From Acinetobacter sp. C26M (GTDB lineage: Bacteria; Pseudomonadota; Gammaproteobacteria; Pseudomonadales; Moraxellaceae), in contig NZ_CP098478.1 of NCBI RefSeq assembly GCF_023702675.1, forward strand, positions 2,852,001 through 2,916,000: a DNA stretch of 64,000 bases. The letters run 5' to 3'. The notes under the pieces are model-generated. The model made no database searches. It saw only the letters and a list, made by a program, of their open reading frames with translations, and had not been told where the DNA came from. A program made the position numbers and the translations under genes. Numbering within the stretch: position 1 is the stretch's first letter; each line of letters begins with the position of its first letter. Positions 1 to 8,568 of this stretch are shown piece by piece.

Positions 1-1052
1 TTATTTACATCGACCAAAGGTTGGTCAGGTGGCAAAGTATCTTTTCCAGCAATGACTTTAGATGGAGTGGATTTATTCCCTGCTGCATCTTGAGCAATCA
101 CTGTTCCTCCCTTGTCACTGGTTAATGCAGGTGAAACTTTAATTGAGTATAGACCTTCTTTATTTGCGGTAACGGTACCAAGTAATTTCCCATCAGCATC
201 GTAAACCGACACTTTAGCATTCGCTTCAGTCTTACCAGAGACAATCGTACCATCAGCATTCAATTGTGCCATTGGTGCATCAGGTGGGGTCACATCTTTA
301 TTTCCAACAACTTCACTCTTCGCAGCATTTCCAGCACTATCGATTGCCGTTACCGTAACTTTTTCACCTGCTGGCAAGGGCTGGGGTAATTTAAAGGTGT
401 AATTTCCCTGAGCATCCGCTTGTCCCGTTGCAAGTATTTTCCCTGTTGAATCTTTAATTTCGATTCTAACATTTGCCTCTGTTTTTACAGTGATCATTTG
501 CGAATCATCAGTTGCTATTGTGGCTTTAATTGCAGGTGGGGTTATATCTATTGGCTTGTTATCACTCTTATTTTTATCATCTTTATCGTCATCTTTGACG
601 GCCCACAAATACGTGCCTTCAGCAACTAAAGCAGCTAAACCGACTTTCCATAATTGTGATTTACTAATGCCTAAATCATTCTCCGTAGTTTGAACAGGCA
701 TCGCTTGTGTAACTGGCTCGGTATAAGCAAATTGCGCCAGTGAGGTCGCTGATGAATAACCTACAAATTTGCCTGAATCATCAAATTCAGCGATTGCATA
801 GGAACCTTCTGTTTTAGAAATTGCCAAACTATGTTCAGTCAGATTGGCATCACTATAAAAACCACTAACAACAATCTTTTCACCATTTTTTAATGTAATG
901 ACAAGATCATTACCTTGCTTGATAATTGATTTAATATCCGCCTGATTTACGCCAATTTGCACGATTGAAGGTTGGTTTAAAACCACACTTTTCAATTGTG
1001 CATCTTGTAGAATATTTGAGTTTTTCTTTGAAAAAACAACGACTCTTGTCAT
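1..1052 (-). CDS. BapA-like Ig-repeat surface adhesin, N-terminal part (cut by window edge)
   Basis: The open frame starts at the ATG at 1050-1052 and runs off the left edge without a stop, giving about 350 residues. The first ~130 residues (start MTRVVVFSKKNSNI) look like the BapA prefix-type N-terminal domain of giant type I-secreted biofilm adhesins. A hydrophobic stretch (WKVGLAALVAEGTYLWAV) and a charged DDDKDDKNKSDNK linker follow. Bacterial Ig-like repeats then begin at an ITPP motif. At least two repeats are visible, each with phrases such as VTAIDSAGNAAKSEV or VIAQDAAGNKS, and a third begins at the edge. There is no Sec signal peptide, as expected for type I export, whose signal would lie at the missing C-terminus. 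GTGAG seven bases upstream is the likely ribosome site. Role in cell-surface adhesion is inferred from the family. Confidence 0.8.
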   Translation of the reverse strand, partial: MTRVVVFSKKNSNILQDAQLKSVVLNQPSIVQIGVNQADIKSIIKQGNDLVITLKNGEKIVVSGFYSDANLTEHSLAISKTEGSYAIAEFDDSGKFVGYSSATSLAQFAYTEPVTQAMPVQTTENDLGISKSQLWKVGLAALVAEGTYLWAVKDDDKDDKNKSDNKPIDITPPAIKATIATDDSQMITVKTEANVRIEIKDSTGKILATGQADAQGNYTFKLPQPLPAGEKVTVTAIDSAGNAAKSEVVGNKDVTPPDAPMAQLNADGTIVSGKTEANAKVSVYDADGKLLGTVTANKEGLYSIKVSPALTSDKGGTVIAQDAAGNKSTPSKVIAGKDTLPPDQPLVDVN

Positions 1053-1138
1053 TATTATGCTCACTTATCAATTATATTTTTAAGTCATTCTTAGATTAAT
1101 GAATAATTAAGTAATTCATCTTGCAAATAAAATATCAA

Positions 1139-1170
1139 ATGATCGATATGACTACAATCTCTTCGATCAT
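1139..1170. promoter_or_regulatory. Inverted repeat upstream of the adhesin gene
   Basis: ATGATCGA at 1139-1146 is repeated as its exact inverse complement TCGATCAT at 1163-1170, with a 16-base spacer. It lies about 90 bases upstream of the adhesin start codon, in the promoter region. It could be an operator or a hairpin in the leader. No regulator is identifiable from this window. Confidence 0.45.
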
Positions 1171-1251
1171 AAGTTTTGTCATGTTTTTTAATTAACCAAA
1201 TGTTCAAATATTAATATTATCTAGGATAAAAAGTCATAAATATGAATCAGA

Positions 1252-1278
1252 AAAAACCAGCCATATAGGCTGGTTTTT
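1252..1278 (-). terminator. Intrinsic terminator of the sohB-type gene
   Basis: AAAAACCAGCC, a 5-base loop and GGCTGGTTTTT form a perfect 11-bp hairpin just past the stop codon of the protease gene. On the minus strand it ends in a T tract. Confidence 0.85.
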
Positions 1279-1301
1279 AAAAGAGCAATTGAATGAAATA
1301 C

Positions 1302-2264
1302 TTAAAATTTAGGATCTCGCATTTGTACCAATGTGCTATTTGCTTTTGCAAGACTATCAGTAATTTTACCCATGACTGCAGGAATCAAACTCTCCGCCAT
1401 TTGTGCTGCTTGCAAGCCTAATTTTTCACCAAAGGTTGGGCGTTTACGGGTATTAATCACATAAATATCATGCTTTGGTAATAAACTTAATAAGTACTCA
1501 TCAGAGGTCTGTAACTTATCAACCAAGTTAAGCTGACGTGCATCTTCACCATACCAATGCTCACCTGTTGCCACTTTTGCAACATCTAATTGTGGGCGAT
1601 ATTTTTCAACGAAGTGCTTAAATAGAGAATGGGTTTGTTGCAGCTCTTCTTCAAACTTGGCCTTACCTTCTGGGGTATTTTCACCAAACATCGTCACAGT
1701 ACGCTTGTATTCACCTGCGGTATAAAGTTCAAAATCGACATTATATTGTTTTAACAAACGATTAAAGTTTGGCACTTGTGCAACGACACCAATCGAACCC
1801 ACTACAGCAAAAGGTGCAGAAATAATTTCATTGGCAATACACGCCATCATATAACCACCGCTTGCTGCAACTTTATCGACACAGATGGTGACATTAAAGC
1901 CTGCATCACGTAAACGCACTAATTGAGCCGCTGCTAGACCATAGCCATGTACCATTCCACCAGGACTTTCTAAACGTACGACCACACGATCATGCCCTGC
2001 TTTAGCCGTAGCTAAAATCAGAGTGATCTCTTCACGAATGGTATCGACCGCAGAAGCTTGCACATCACCTTTAAAGTCGAGTACATAGATTTTTTGGTCA
2101 TTCTTTTTACGAATTTTTGCTTCTTTAGCAAGTTGTTGAAGGAGTTGTAATAATTCCAAACGAGATGCTGTGCTTTGCGCGATTCTTTTTCTTTGTTCAT
2201 TCACACGCGCGTTGAGATGACTGATACGAATTTCAGCAGGAAACTTAGGTAAATGGAATAACAT
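1302..2264 (-). CDS. sohB: S49-family serine protease, SohB type
   Basis: Signal peptide peptidase A superfamily protein of 320 residues. The probable nucleophile is Ser135 in the KVAASGGYM motif. The general-base lysine is Lys187 in AGEYKRT. The 52-residue spacing matches the Ser/Lys pair of E. coli SohB as I recall it. A Gly-rich LESPGGMVHGYG stretch near residue 100 builds the oxyanion region. E. coli SohB is about 349 aa and begins with a membrane anchor. This protein begins with MLFHLPKFPAEIR and has no transmembrane segment, and an in-frame TAG a few codons upstream rules out an extension. It may therefore be soluble or peripherally bound. It follows the pst operon on the same strand but is separated from it by a terminator. 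Confidence 0.85.
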   Translation of the reverse strand: MLFHLPKFPAEIRISHLNARVNEQRKRIAQSTASRLELLQLLQQLAKEAKIRKKNDQKIYVLDFKGDVQASAVDTIREEITLILATAKAGHDRVVVRLESPGGMVHGYGLAAAQLVRLRDAGFNVTICVDKVAASGGYMMACIANEIISAPFAVVGSIGVVAQVPNFNRLLKQYNVDFELYTAGEYKRTVTMFGENTPEGKAKFEEELQQTHSLFKHFVEKYRPQLDVAKVATGEHWYGEDARQLNLVDKLQTSDEYLLSLLPKHDIYVINTRKRPTFGEKLGLQAAQMAESLIPAVMGKITDSLAKANSTLVQMRDPKF

Positions 2265-2370
2265 GAAGTATGTGCTCTATAAGTTCGGCATTATTGTTCT
2301 AAGATGTGGTCTGCTCAATAAAAATTCAATAGCGATTTTGCAAAATAGATTCATTTTCATTTATATAAAC

Positions 2371-2397
2371 AAAAAAGAGCCCGAAGGCTCTTATTTT
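2371..2397 (-). terminator. Terminator of the pst operon
   Basis: AAGAGCC (2375-2381), loop CGAA and GGCTCTT (2386-2392) form a hairpin. On the minus strand it is followed by an A/T-rich run of Ts, 16 bases after the pstB stop. Confidence 0.8.
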
Positions 2398-2412
2398 TAT
2401 TTGATCAAAAAA

Positions 2413-3327
2413 TTAACCAAAACGACCTGTGATATAGGCTTCAGTCAACTGATGATCAGGTTGGGTAAACACTTTTTCAGTCGAGTTTACTTCAATTAAG
2501 TCACCCAAATGGAAGTAAGCCGTACGGTCAGAGACACGTGCCGCTTGCTGCATAGAGTGGGTTACGATTGCAATCGTGAACTGCTCAGACAACTCGGAAA
2601 TTAATTCCTCAATTTTTGCTGTCGCAATTGGATCGAGTGCCGAACATGGTTCATCCATCAAGATCACTTCTGGGCTCACCGCAATGGTACGTGCAATACA
2701 TAAACGCTGTTGCTGACCACCTGAGAGGCCTGTACCTGGTTGACTCAGACGATCTTTAACTTCATCCCATAAACCTGCTTTACGCAAACTATTTTCCACG
2801 ATTTCTTCTAAATCATATTTATCACGTGCCAGACCATGTAATTTAGGGCCATAAGCAACATTGTCAAAAATTGATTTCGGGAATGGGTTTGGCTTTTGGA
2901 AAACCATGCCGACTTGAGCACGTAGCAATACCACATCAAGGTTTGGATCGTAGATATCTTGATTATCTAAAGTCACTTTACCCGTCACACGACAGCTATC
3001 AATGGTGTCATTCATGCGGTTTAAAGTACGCAAGAATGTCGACTTACCACAACCTGATGGACCAATGAATGCAATCACTTCATTCTGGTAAACATCAAGG
3101 TCAATTCCTTTGATTGCCTCAGTTTCGCCATAGTAAACATGAACATCCTTAGTACTGATTTTCACTTCACTCGTTTTTGGCTTTTTATTTGAAGAAGCCG
3201 TTTCAAACTGAGAGACAAATGCAGTATTTGATTGCTGAACTTGCGCTTCAGATGACGTAAATTCTGTTTGCTGTGGATTCACTGATTTATCCTTTTCTAC
3301 GGCGTTCATAATATCAATCGTATTCAT
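2413..3327 (-). CDS. pstB: Phosphate ABC transporter ATP-binding protein PstB
   Basis: ATPase of the high-affinity phosphate importer PstSCAB; it acts on the cytoplasmic face of PstA/PstC. Counted from the chosen start, Walker A is GPSGCGKST at 89-97, the ABC signature LSGGQQQR is at 201-208, and Walker B VILMDEP is at 221-227. The ATG at 3325-3327 is preferred because GAGGAG lies 7 bases upstream. An earlier in-frame start at 3348 would overlap pstA and lacks such a site. The protein is 304 residues, about 45 longer than the usual ~257, because of a polar low-complexity N-terminus (residues 1-55) rich in Gln, Ser and Thr. It is the last gene of pstSCAB; no phoU follows. Confidence 0.95.
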   Translation of the reverse strand: MNTIDIMNAVEKDKSVNPQQTEFTSSEAQVQQSNTAFVSQFETASSNKKPKTSEVKISTKDVHVYYGETEAIKGIDLDVYQNEVIAFIGPSGCGKSTFLRTLNRMNDTIDSCRVTGKVTLDNQDIYDPNLDVVLLRAQVGMVFQKPNPFPKSIFDNVAYGPKLHGLARDKYDLEEIVENSLRKAGLWDEVKDRLSQPGTGLSGGQQQRLCIARTIAVSPEVILMDEPCSALDPIATAKIEELISELSEQFTIAIVTHSMQQAARVSDRTAYFHLGDLIEVNSTEKVFTQPDHQLTEAYITGRFG

Positions 3328-3341
3328 TGTACTCTCCTCAA

Positions 3342-4736
3342 TTACCAACGCACTTCAAATTTCTTACGGAGCCAAATGGCAAGGCTGTTCAAACCAATCA
3401 TTAATGCCAGTAAAACAATAATCGCTGCTGCAGTACGTCCTTCAAAGAAGTTACGTAATTCATTACCTTGCCATAAATAAACCTGTACAGGTAATGCAGT
3501 CGCTTGATCTAAAGGTGTAGTCGGAACACTAGCAACGAAAGCGCTCATACCGATTAAAAGCAACGGTGCAGTTTCACCCAATGCATGTGCAACCCCGATG
3601 ATCGCACCTGTCATAATGCCAGGTAATGCCAACGGTAATACATGATGAAAAATGGTTTGTACTTTCGATGCACCTAAACCTAACGCGGCTTGACGAATCG
3701 AAGGTGGAACTGCTTTTAACGATGCACGTGTCGTGATAATCACGGTCGGCAATGTCATTAAACTCAGAACCAAACCACCGACTAAGGGTGCTGATAATGG
3801 TAGCTGCATCCAAGCAATAAAGATTGCAGCACCCAATAAACCAAATACAATCGAAGGAACCGCGGCCAAGTTGTTAATGTTGACTTCAATAATGTCAGTC
3901 ATCATGTTTTTTGGTGCAAACTCTTCAAGATAAATTGCACTGGCAACACCGATTGGTATCGAGATCACGATCACGATCATCATCATGAATAATGAACCCA
4001 TGAATGCGCCTGCTAAACCACTGGTTGCTGGTGAACTACGAGAGTCTGGACTAAAGAACAAGTTGGTATTGAAGGTACTTTTAATAATTCCTTCCGCCTT
4101 TAACTGATCTGCAAGTTGGCGTACTTCTGGTTCAAGTTGTTGCTGATCATCAGGCAGACTACGATCAATATTACCCGCTAACCATACATCAACATTGGCA
4201 TCTGCTAAAAATTTGATCTCTTCTTTGCTTCCAATCAGCGCAGGGTTTTTAAGCACCATATCACGCAAACGGTATGCTTCAGAACTGGTATATAAACTGC
4301 TTAGATAATCACGTTGAGACTCTAATGCTTTATTTTTAGCAACGATTCCATTTACGATCAAGGCATCCCAATCCACCATACCCATTTCAGTTTGCCAAGC
4401 GACCATGCGCTCTTCGAAGTGAGCTGGGGTTTCACCTGCTGTTTGTTTTGGCTTCGCCCCAACATTGATGATCGCTGGATCAAAAAAAACAGGAACAGTA
4501 ATACTGCTTTGCCAGAAGGACGGTAGACCTTTTGCCAAAATACTGCCGAACAATAAGGCAACAAATGCGAGAGCGATCACAACCGCTGAGATACCTGCAA
4601 AGCGAAACGTTTTTTCCTTACGATGACGCTTGGCCAAAGAACTTTGAATCTTTCTTTTACGCTGCTCACGTTGTTCAGCAGCTACTTGAGGATCCAATAA
4701 CTTCGGATCCAGAGGAGATGTATTTGATGAACTCAT
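3342..4736 (-). CDS. pstA: Phosphate ABC transporter permease PstA (long form)
   Basis: Inner-membrane subunit of the phosphate importer. A basic cytoplasmic N-terminus ([17 protein letters not shown]) precedes a first membrane helix near residues 45-69. A roughly 170-residue hydrophilic insert follows. The canonical permease core occupies about residues 235-455, with the EAA-type coupling loop around [21 protein letters not shown]. At 464 residues it is far longer than E. coli PstA (296), and the extra length is the presumed periplasmic insert. The start codon overlaps the pstC stop as ATGA, indicating translational coupling. The stop codon lies 15 bases upstream of the preferred pstB start. 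Confidence 0.93.
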   Translation of the reverse strand: MSSSNTSPLDPKLLDPQVAAEQREQRKRKIQSSLAKRHRKEKTFRFAGISAVVIALAFVALLFGSILAKGLPSFWQSSITVPVFFDPAIINVGAKPKQTAGETPAHFEERMVAWQTEMGMVDWDALIVNGIVAKNKALESQRDYLSSLYTSSEAYRLRDMVLKNPALIGSKEEIKFLADANVDVWLAGNIDRSLPDDQQQLEPEVRQLADQLKAEGIIKSTFNTNLFFSPDSRSSPATSGLAGAFMGSLFMMMIVIVISIPIGVASAIYLEEFAPKNMMTDIIEVNINNLAAVPSIVFGLLGAAIFIAWMQLPLSAPLVGGLVLSLMTLPTVIITTRASLKAVPPSIRQAALGLGASKVQTIFHHVLPLALPGIMTGAIIGVAHALGETAPLLLIGMSAFVASVPTTPLDQATALPVQVYLWQGNELRNFFEGRTAAAIIVLLALMIGLNSLAIWLRKKFEVRW

Positions 4737-6112
4737 TCGTATTGCTCACGATATTTACGCACGATGTACAGTGCAATAATGTTTAGACCCAAAGTAATCA
4801 CAAACAAGGTTAAACCAAGGGCAAATGCCACCAGTGCTTGTGGGCTCGCAAAGTCAGTATCCCCTGTTAATTGCTTCACAATCGTGACGGTTACTGTCGA
4901 AACTGCTTCAAATGGATTTGCATGCAACAATGGACTGTTCCCTGCTGCAAGCACCACAATCATGGTCTCACCTACGGCACGGGATACGGCAAGCAAAAAT
5001 GCACCAGTAATCCCTGGTAAGGCAGCTGGCAGAACCACTTGACGAATAGTTTCTGATTTCGTTGCACCTAAGCCCAAAGAACCATCACGTAATGCGCGAG
5101 GTACCTGAGTAATGATGTCATCGGATAATGAGGAAACGAATGGGATAATCATAATTCCCATTACAAAACCTGCTGTTAGAGCGCTGGTCGCATTAATATT
5201 GATACCAACACTTTCACCCACAATTTTAAAGAATGGGCCAATAACCATTAAAGCGAATACGCCATAAACGATCGTTGGAATCCCCGCCAAAACCTCAATC
5301 GCAGGTTTTGCCCAAGAACGTAAACTTGGCGATGCATATTCAGCCAAATAAATCGCGACCAACAAACCAATCGGCACCGCAACCAACAATGCGATACCAC
5401 TCACCATCAAGGTACCCCAGATTAACGGTAAGATACCGTAACTACCTTCTGCATTTCCTGATGTGCTAAAACCCGGGTTCCATTCAGTACCAAAAAAGAA
5501 ATCAACTGGGCTCACAAAATGGAAAAAGTGTAGCGCCTCTTTCAACATCGATAAAACAATACCGATTGTTGTCAAGATTGCGACACCTGAACACAGAATC
5601 AAAGCAACATTAATGGTTTTTTCGACTTGGTTACGTGCACGGAATTGCTGGCTGACATGGCGTTTTGCCCAAACTAAACCTGCTAATCCTGCACTAATCA
5701 CCACTGCAAGTTTTGCAAAAGATCCAATCGTTTGGAATTTAGCAAGTTGTTGTGCTGCTGCAACTTCATATGCTGCTGGCTGATCTGTTACCCCAAAACC
5801 AGATGCAATCGCTTGTACACGACTGGTTAAAACATCACGACCTGCCGCATCTAAAGTTGAACTCACAGATGCAGGAATATTATTAAAAATAATATGTTGT
5901 AAAATACTTGGTTCAACCAAGTTCCAAATAATCAAAATTAAAAAAGCAGGAATACCACACCACAAAGCAACCAACGCCCCATAATATCCTGGACGAGAAT
6001 GTAGTGCTGCTGAGTTATTTCCCTTACCTGCTAGGTTACGGCTTTTGCTCAGCCCGATTTGATATGCAATTGCCACAAGGGCTAATAACACACCGATAAG
6101 TAGCAGATTCAT
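4733..6112 (-). CDS. pstC: Phosphate ABC transporter permease PstC (long form)
   Basis: Second membrane subunit of the importer, 459 residues against 319 in E. coli. The N-terminal ~190 residues add hydrophobic segments (near 1-18, 46-66 and 132-149) and a short loop domain before the standard core. The core begins around the TINVALILCSGVAIL helix and carries the coupling loop GLGATKSETIRQVVLPAALP. The reverse-strand order pstS, pstC, pstA, pstB and the ATGA overlap with pstA support an operon. The extra N-terminal region is unlike enteric PstC and parallels the large insert in PstA. Confidence 0.93.
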   Translation of the reverse strand: MNLLLIGVLLALVAIAYQIGLSKSRNLAGKGNNSAALHSRPGYYGALVALWCGIPAFLILIIWNLVEPSILQHIIFNNIPASVSSTLDAAGRDVLTSRVQAIASGFGVTDQPAAYEVAAAQQLAKFQTIGSFAKLAVVISAGLAGLVWAKRHVSQQFRARNQVEKTINVALILCSGVAILTTIGIVLSMLKEALHFFHFVSPVDFFFGTEWNPGFSTSGNAEGSYGILPLIWGTLMVSGIALLVAVPIGLLVAIYLAEYASPSLRSWAKPAIEVLAGIPTIVYGVFALMVIGPFFKIVGESVGININATSALTAGFVMGIMIIPFVSSLSDDIITQVPRALRDGSLGLGATKSETIRQVVLPAALPGITGAFLLAVSRAVGETMIVVLAAGNSPLLHANPFEAVSTVTVTIVKQLTGDTDFASPQALVAFALGLTLFVITLGLNIIALYIVRKYREQYE

Positions 6113-6164
6113 GTAATCTCCACTGTTTTCTCAATTTTCATGATTTGAAAAAACTTAGCTAGAC

Positions 6165-6196
6165 AAAAAGGCTGATGATCCAACGTCTCACCAGCC
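6165..6196 (-). terminator. Attenuator-like terminator between pstS and pstC
   Basis: On the minus strand GGCTGGTGA, a 9-base loop and TCATCAGCC form a 9-bp stem with one G-U pair, followed at once by TTTTT. It lies in the 99-base gap between pstS and pstC. Partial termination here would give more pstS message than downstream message, as expected for a binding-protein gene. Confidence 0.75.
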
Positions 6197-6211
6197 TCCC
6201 TTTTAACAATA

Positions 6212-7243
6212 TTACTTAACTGATTTACCAGCTTTAAAATCAGCTAGGATTTTTGCGCGCTCTTTGTCGCTTAAAGGAATCAAACCAGCTTTTTCTAATT
6301 TAGAACCTTTACCAGAAATTTTCTTGTTTAAGAAGAATTCTGTATATTGTGGTAAGCCTTTGATTGATTTCAAGTGCTCGCCTTTCACGTAGAAGAACAA
6401 TGGACGTGAAACAAGGTAGCTACCATCTAATACCGTTTTCTCAGATGGAGTCACGCCATTTACAGTTGCTACACGTAATTTATCACGGTTTGAATCATAG
6501 AAACCTAGACCAAATACACCCACTGCGTTTGGAGAAGTCTTCAAGCGAGCTAAAGTTTCAGTATAGTCACCCGCAATTTCAATCACACGGCCATCTTTAC
6601 GGAAAGTTGAACATGCTTTCTTTTGATCATCTTTGCTTAAAGCTTTGTAGTAATCAAATGCTTCACAACCAGCATCAACCATTTTCTCTTGGAACACTTC
6701 ACGCGTACCGTGGTTAGATGCAGGAATAACTAAAGTAATTGGTTCATTTGGTAATGATTTATCAATTTGGTTCCAAGTGGTATATGGGTTTGGAACTAAT
6801 TTACCATTTGAAGGCAATTGTGCAGATAATGCAGTAAATACATGTACTGGTTTTAATTTATATGCTGCTTTTTTAACGTTTGATGCAAATACGATGCCGT
6901 CATAACCGACTTTAATTTCTTGTACTTGGTTTACGCCAGATTTTTTACATGCATCAAGCTCTGTGTCTTTAATTTGACGAGAAGCATTTGCGATGTCGAT
7001 AGTGTTATCACCTACACCTTGACAGAATTGCTTCAAACCACCACCCGTACCACCTGAACCAACAACGGGTGCTTTGAACTGTGGGAATGTGTTGCCAAAC
7101 TCTTCAGCAACAATACTTGCAAACGGTAATACAGTAGATGAACCAGCAATTTGAATCGTATCACGAGCTGCATTTGCAGTCGTTGCTACAGTTGCCCCAG
7201 ATACAGCTAATGCAATTGCGATGTGACGTGGATTTAAGCGCAT
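6212..7243 (-). CDS. pstS: Periplasmic phosphate-binding protein PstS
   Basis: Binding-protein component of the phosphate importer. From the chosen start the protein has a classical signal peptide: MRLNPRH, a hydrophobic core IAIALAVSGATVATT, and a cleavage site after ANA. The mature protein opens with ARDTIQIAGSSTVLPF, and phosphate-contact loops AGSSTVLPF and GSGGTGGG are visible. The ATG at 7241-7243 is favoured over one five codons upstream because GAGAG sits about 8 bases before it. It is first in the operon, downstream of a multi-repeat Pho box and followed by a hairpin before pstC. Expression should rise on phosphate starvation through PhoB. Confidence 0.95.
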   Translation of the reverse strand: MRLNPRHIAIALAVSGATVATTANAARDTIQIAGSSTVLPFASIVAEEFGNTFPQFKAPVVGSGGTGGGLKQFCQGVGDNTIDIANASRQIKDTELDACKKSGVNQVQEIKVGYDGIVFASNVKKAAYKLKPVHVFTALSAQLPSNGKLVPNPYTTWNQIDKSLPNEPITLVIPASNHGTREVFQEKMVDAGCEAFDYYKALSKDDQKKACSTFRKDGRVIEIAGDYTETLARLKTSPNAVGVFGLGFYDSNRDKLRVATVNGVTPSEKTVLDGSYLVSRPLFFYVKGEHLKSIKGLPQYTEFFLNKKISGKGSKLEKAGLIPLSDKERAKILADFKAGKSVK

Positions 7244-7331
7244 TCTGTTTTCTCTCATTTATGCAATTTGATTTACAACTCTTTTCTATTTAAGTGTTGT
7301 ACTTTGGTTAACTGCATTTTGAGCAGATAAT

Positions 7332-7371
7332 ATGACAATTAAGTGACAACTTTATGACGCTTTTGTGATGG
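7332..7371 (-). promoter_or_regulatory. Pho box array upstream of pstS
   Basis: Read on the minus strand there are four direct repeats in exact 11-bp register: CCATCAC (7365-7371), GCGTCAT (7354-7360), TTGTCAC (7343-7349) and TTGTCAT (7332-7338). They are separated by 4-bp spacers, AT-rich between the three proximal repeats (AAAG, TTAA). This is the PhoB-binding architecture (CTGTCAT-like 7-mers every 11 bp). It lies about 90-130 bases upstream of the pstS start. Confidence 0.88.
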
Positions 7372-7598
7372 TCAATTATTCGAGTCATTTTTTAGAAAAT
7401 TATTGGTCATAAAGTCATATTTTCTGCTGTATTTTTTGCAGCTCGGAACTCGATTACACTAAGAAAATAACTTTTAGATATTGAATTTTATAAAATTTAA
7501 AAGCCCCCCGCTGATTCTGCTTAACAAAAAGCTTCTTGGGTAGAGCAACCAGTTTATATATGTTTTATGACAATTCCCTATCGAAAAGAACAGATATA

Positions 7599-8048
7599 AT
7601 GCTAAATCCTGTCATCATTGAAACACAAATGCTGATTCGTAAACCGATTCACAGCACTTTTGAAGCATTTATTGATCCAGAAATCACCTCAAAGTTTTGG
7701 TTTAGTTCAGCTACAGGAAAGCTAGAACAAGGAAAAACCGTTGAATGGACATGGGAAAAATATCAAGTTTCAGCAAAAGTAAAGGTGACCAAAATCATTT
7801 CCAATGAATTGATTCAAATTCAGTGGGGCGAACCGAGCAGTACGGTTGATTTCATCTTTGAAGCTTTAAACGACAACCAAACTTATGTCAGGATTCAGAA
7901 CTACAACATCCCTTTTCAAGGCGATGAACTGATTTCTTTTATTATTGATAGTACTGGCGGTTTCACAACAGTACTGGATAGCTTAAAAGCCTACTTAGAA
8001 CATGGTCTAAAACTTAATCTCGTACAGGATAAATTTCCGCCCTTCTAA
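7599..8048 (+). CDS. SRPBCC-family (AHSA1-like) protein
   Basis: A 149-residue protein of the START/SRPBCC fold, AHSA1 type. Typical features are the opening strand VIIETQMLIRKPIHSTFEAFIDPE, the tryptophan-containing EITSKFWFSSATGKLEQGKTVEWTW segment, and a C-terminal helix (SFIIDSTGGFTTVLDSLKAYLEHG). Such proteins bind hydrophobic ligands or act as cyclases or chaperone activators; the ligand here cannot be read. The ATG at 7599 is chosen because family members begin a few residues before the first strand. An upstream in-frame start at 7536 would add an unlikely 21-residue leader. It stands alone, divergent from pstS. Confidence 0.75.
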   Translation: MLNPVIIETQMLIRKPIHSTFEAFIDPEITSKFWFSSATGKLEQGKTVEWTWEKYQVSAKVKVTKIISNELIQIQWGEPSSTVDFIFEALNDNQTYVRIQNYNIPFQGDELISFIIDSTGGFTTVLDSLKAYLEHGLKLNLVQDKFPPF

Positions 8049-8097
8049 ATAATGAATAAACCTAGGAACTTTTAGGAACTAAATAGCTCTAAACATG

Positions 8098-8398
8098 TCA
8101 TACCATTTTCGCAGCAGCCTCTGTCACAATCATGGCATTCTGTCCAAAGCGAGTCTGTAACAGTGGATCAGCTTCAGTTGTCAGTACTGCCGTTGAACTC
8201 ATAATCGACAGAAACGTAAAAAAATGATGTGGATACGGTAGGTCGGGCATAATAATGCCATAGCGGCTCCAACTACATTGCTGCATACAATGTTCAGGTT
8301 TAAGTGCATATTCTGCTGGGAAAGACCAATCTGCCTATATTATTGGTTGATCCAACGCATGATGGAATTGCCTTATAAAGCTTGTTAATGCTGGTCAT
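8098..8398 (-). pseudogene. Decayed gene fragment of an Acinetobacter-type hypothetical protein
   Basis: Reading the minus strand from ATG at 8398 gives MTSINKLYKAI. A change of frame then gives FHHALDQPII, an in-frame TAG, and after it a long open stretch with protein-like composition: ADWSFPAEYALKPEH, then SRYGIIMPDLPYPHHFFTF. That stretch ends at a TGA at 8098. The two halves are continuous only if one frameshift and one stop are repaired, and the C-terminus looks truncated. I interpret this as the N-terminal remnant of a once-intact gene. The family is not one I can name with confidence; a DUF6670-like protein is only a guess. Confidence 0.5.
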
Positions 8399-8525
8399 TG
8401 ATTACTCATCTTTATTTTTCTCATTTTCTAATAACGATAATTTATTGAAGAAGAACCTAATCTTTGACAAAAATGAGCATTTTTAAAAATAACTCGCATT
8501 ATTCAGTTCTAAGTCTTTTTAAAAT

Positions 8526-8554
8526 AAAAAGAGCCTTAAATTTGGGCTCTTTTT
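8526..8554 (-). terminator. Terminator of aroP
   Basis: AAAAAGAGCC, a 9-base loop and GGCTCTTTTT form a 10-bp perfect stem 14 bases past the permease stop. The symmetric A/T flanks make it usable in both directions. Confidence 0.85.
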
Positions 8555-8568
8555 ATGTTTTATCAGAT

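Noticed and set aside
490..693. Plus-strand open frame of 67 codons with a hydrophobic stretch
   Set aside because: It lies antisense to the clearly coding Ig-repeat adhesin, has low-complexity Ser/Leu content and no ribosome site.
7401..7420. Second Pho box (GGTCATAAAGTCAT) facing the SRPBCC gene
   Set aside because: Only two poor half-sites, without the 11-bp repetition seen upstream of pstS.
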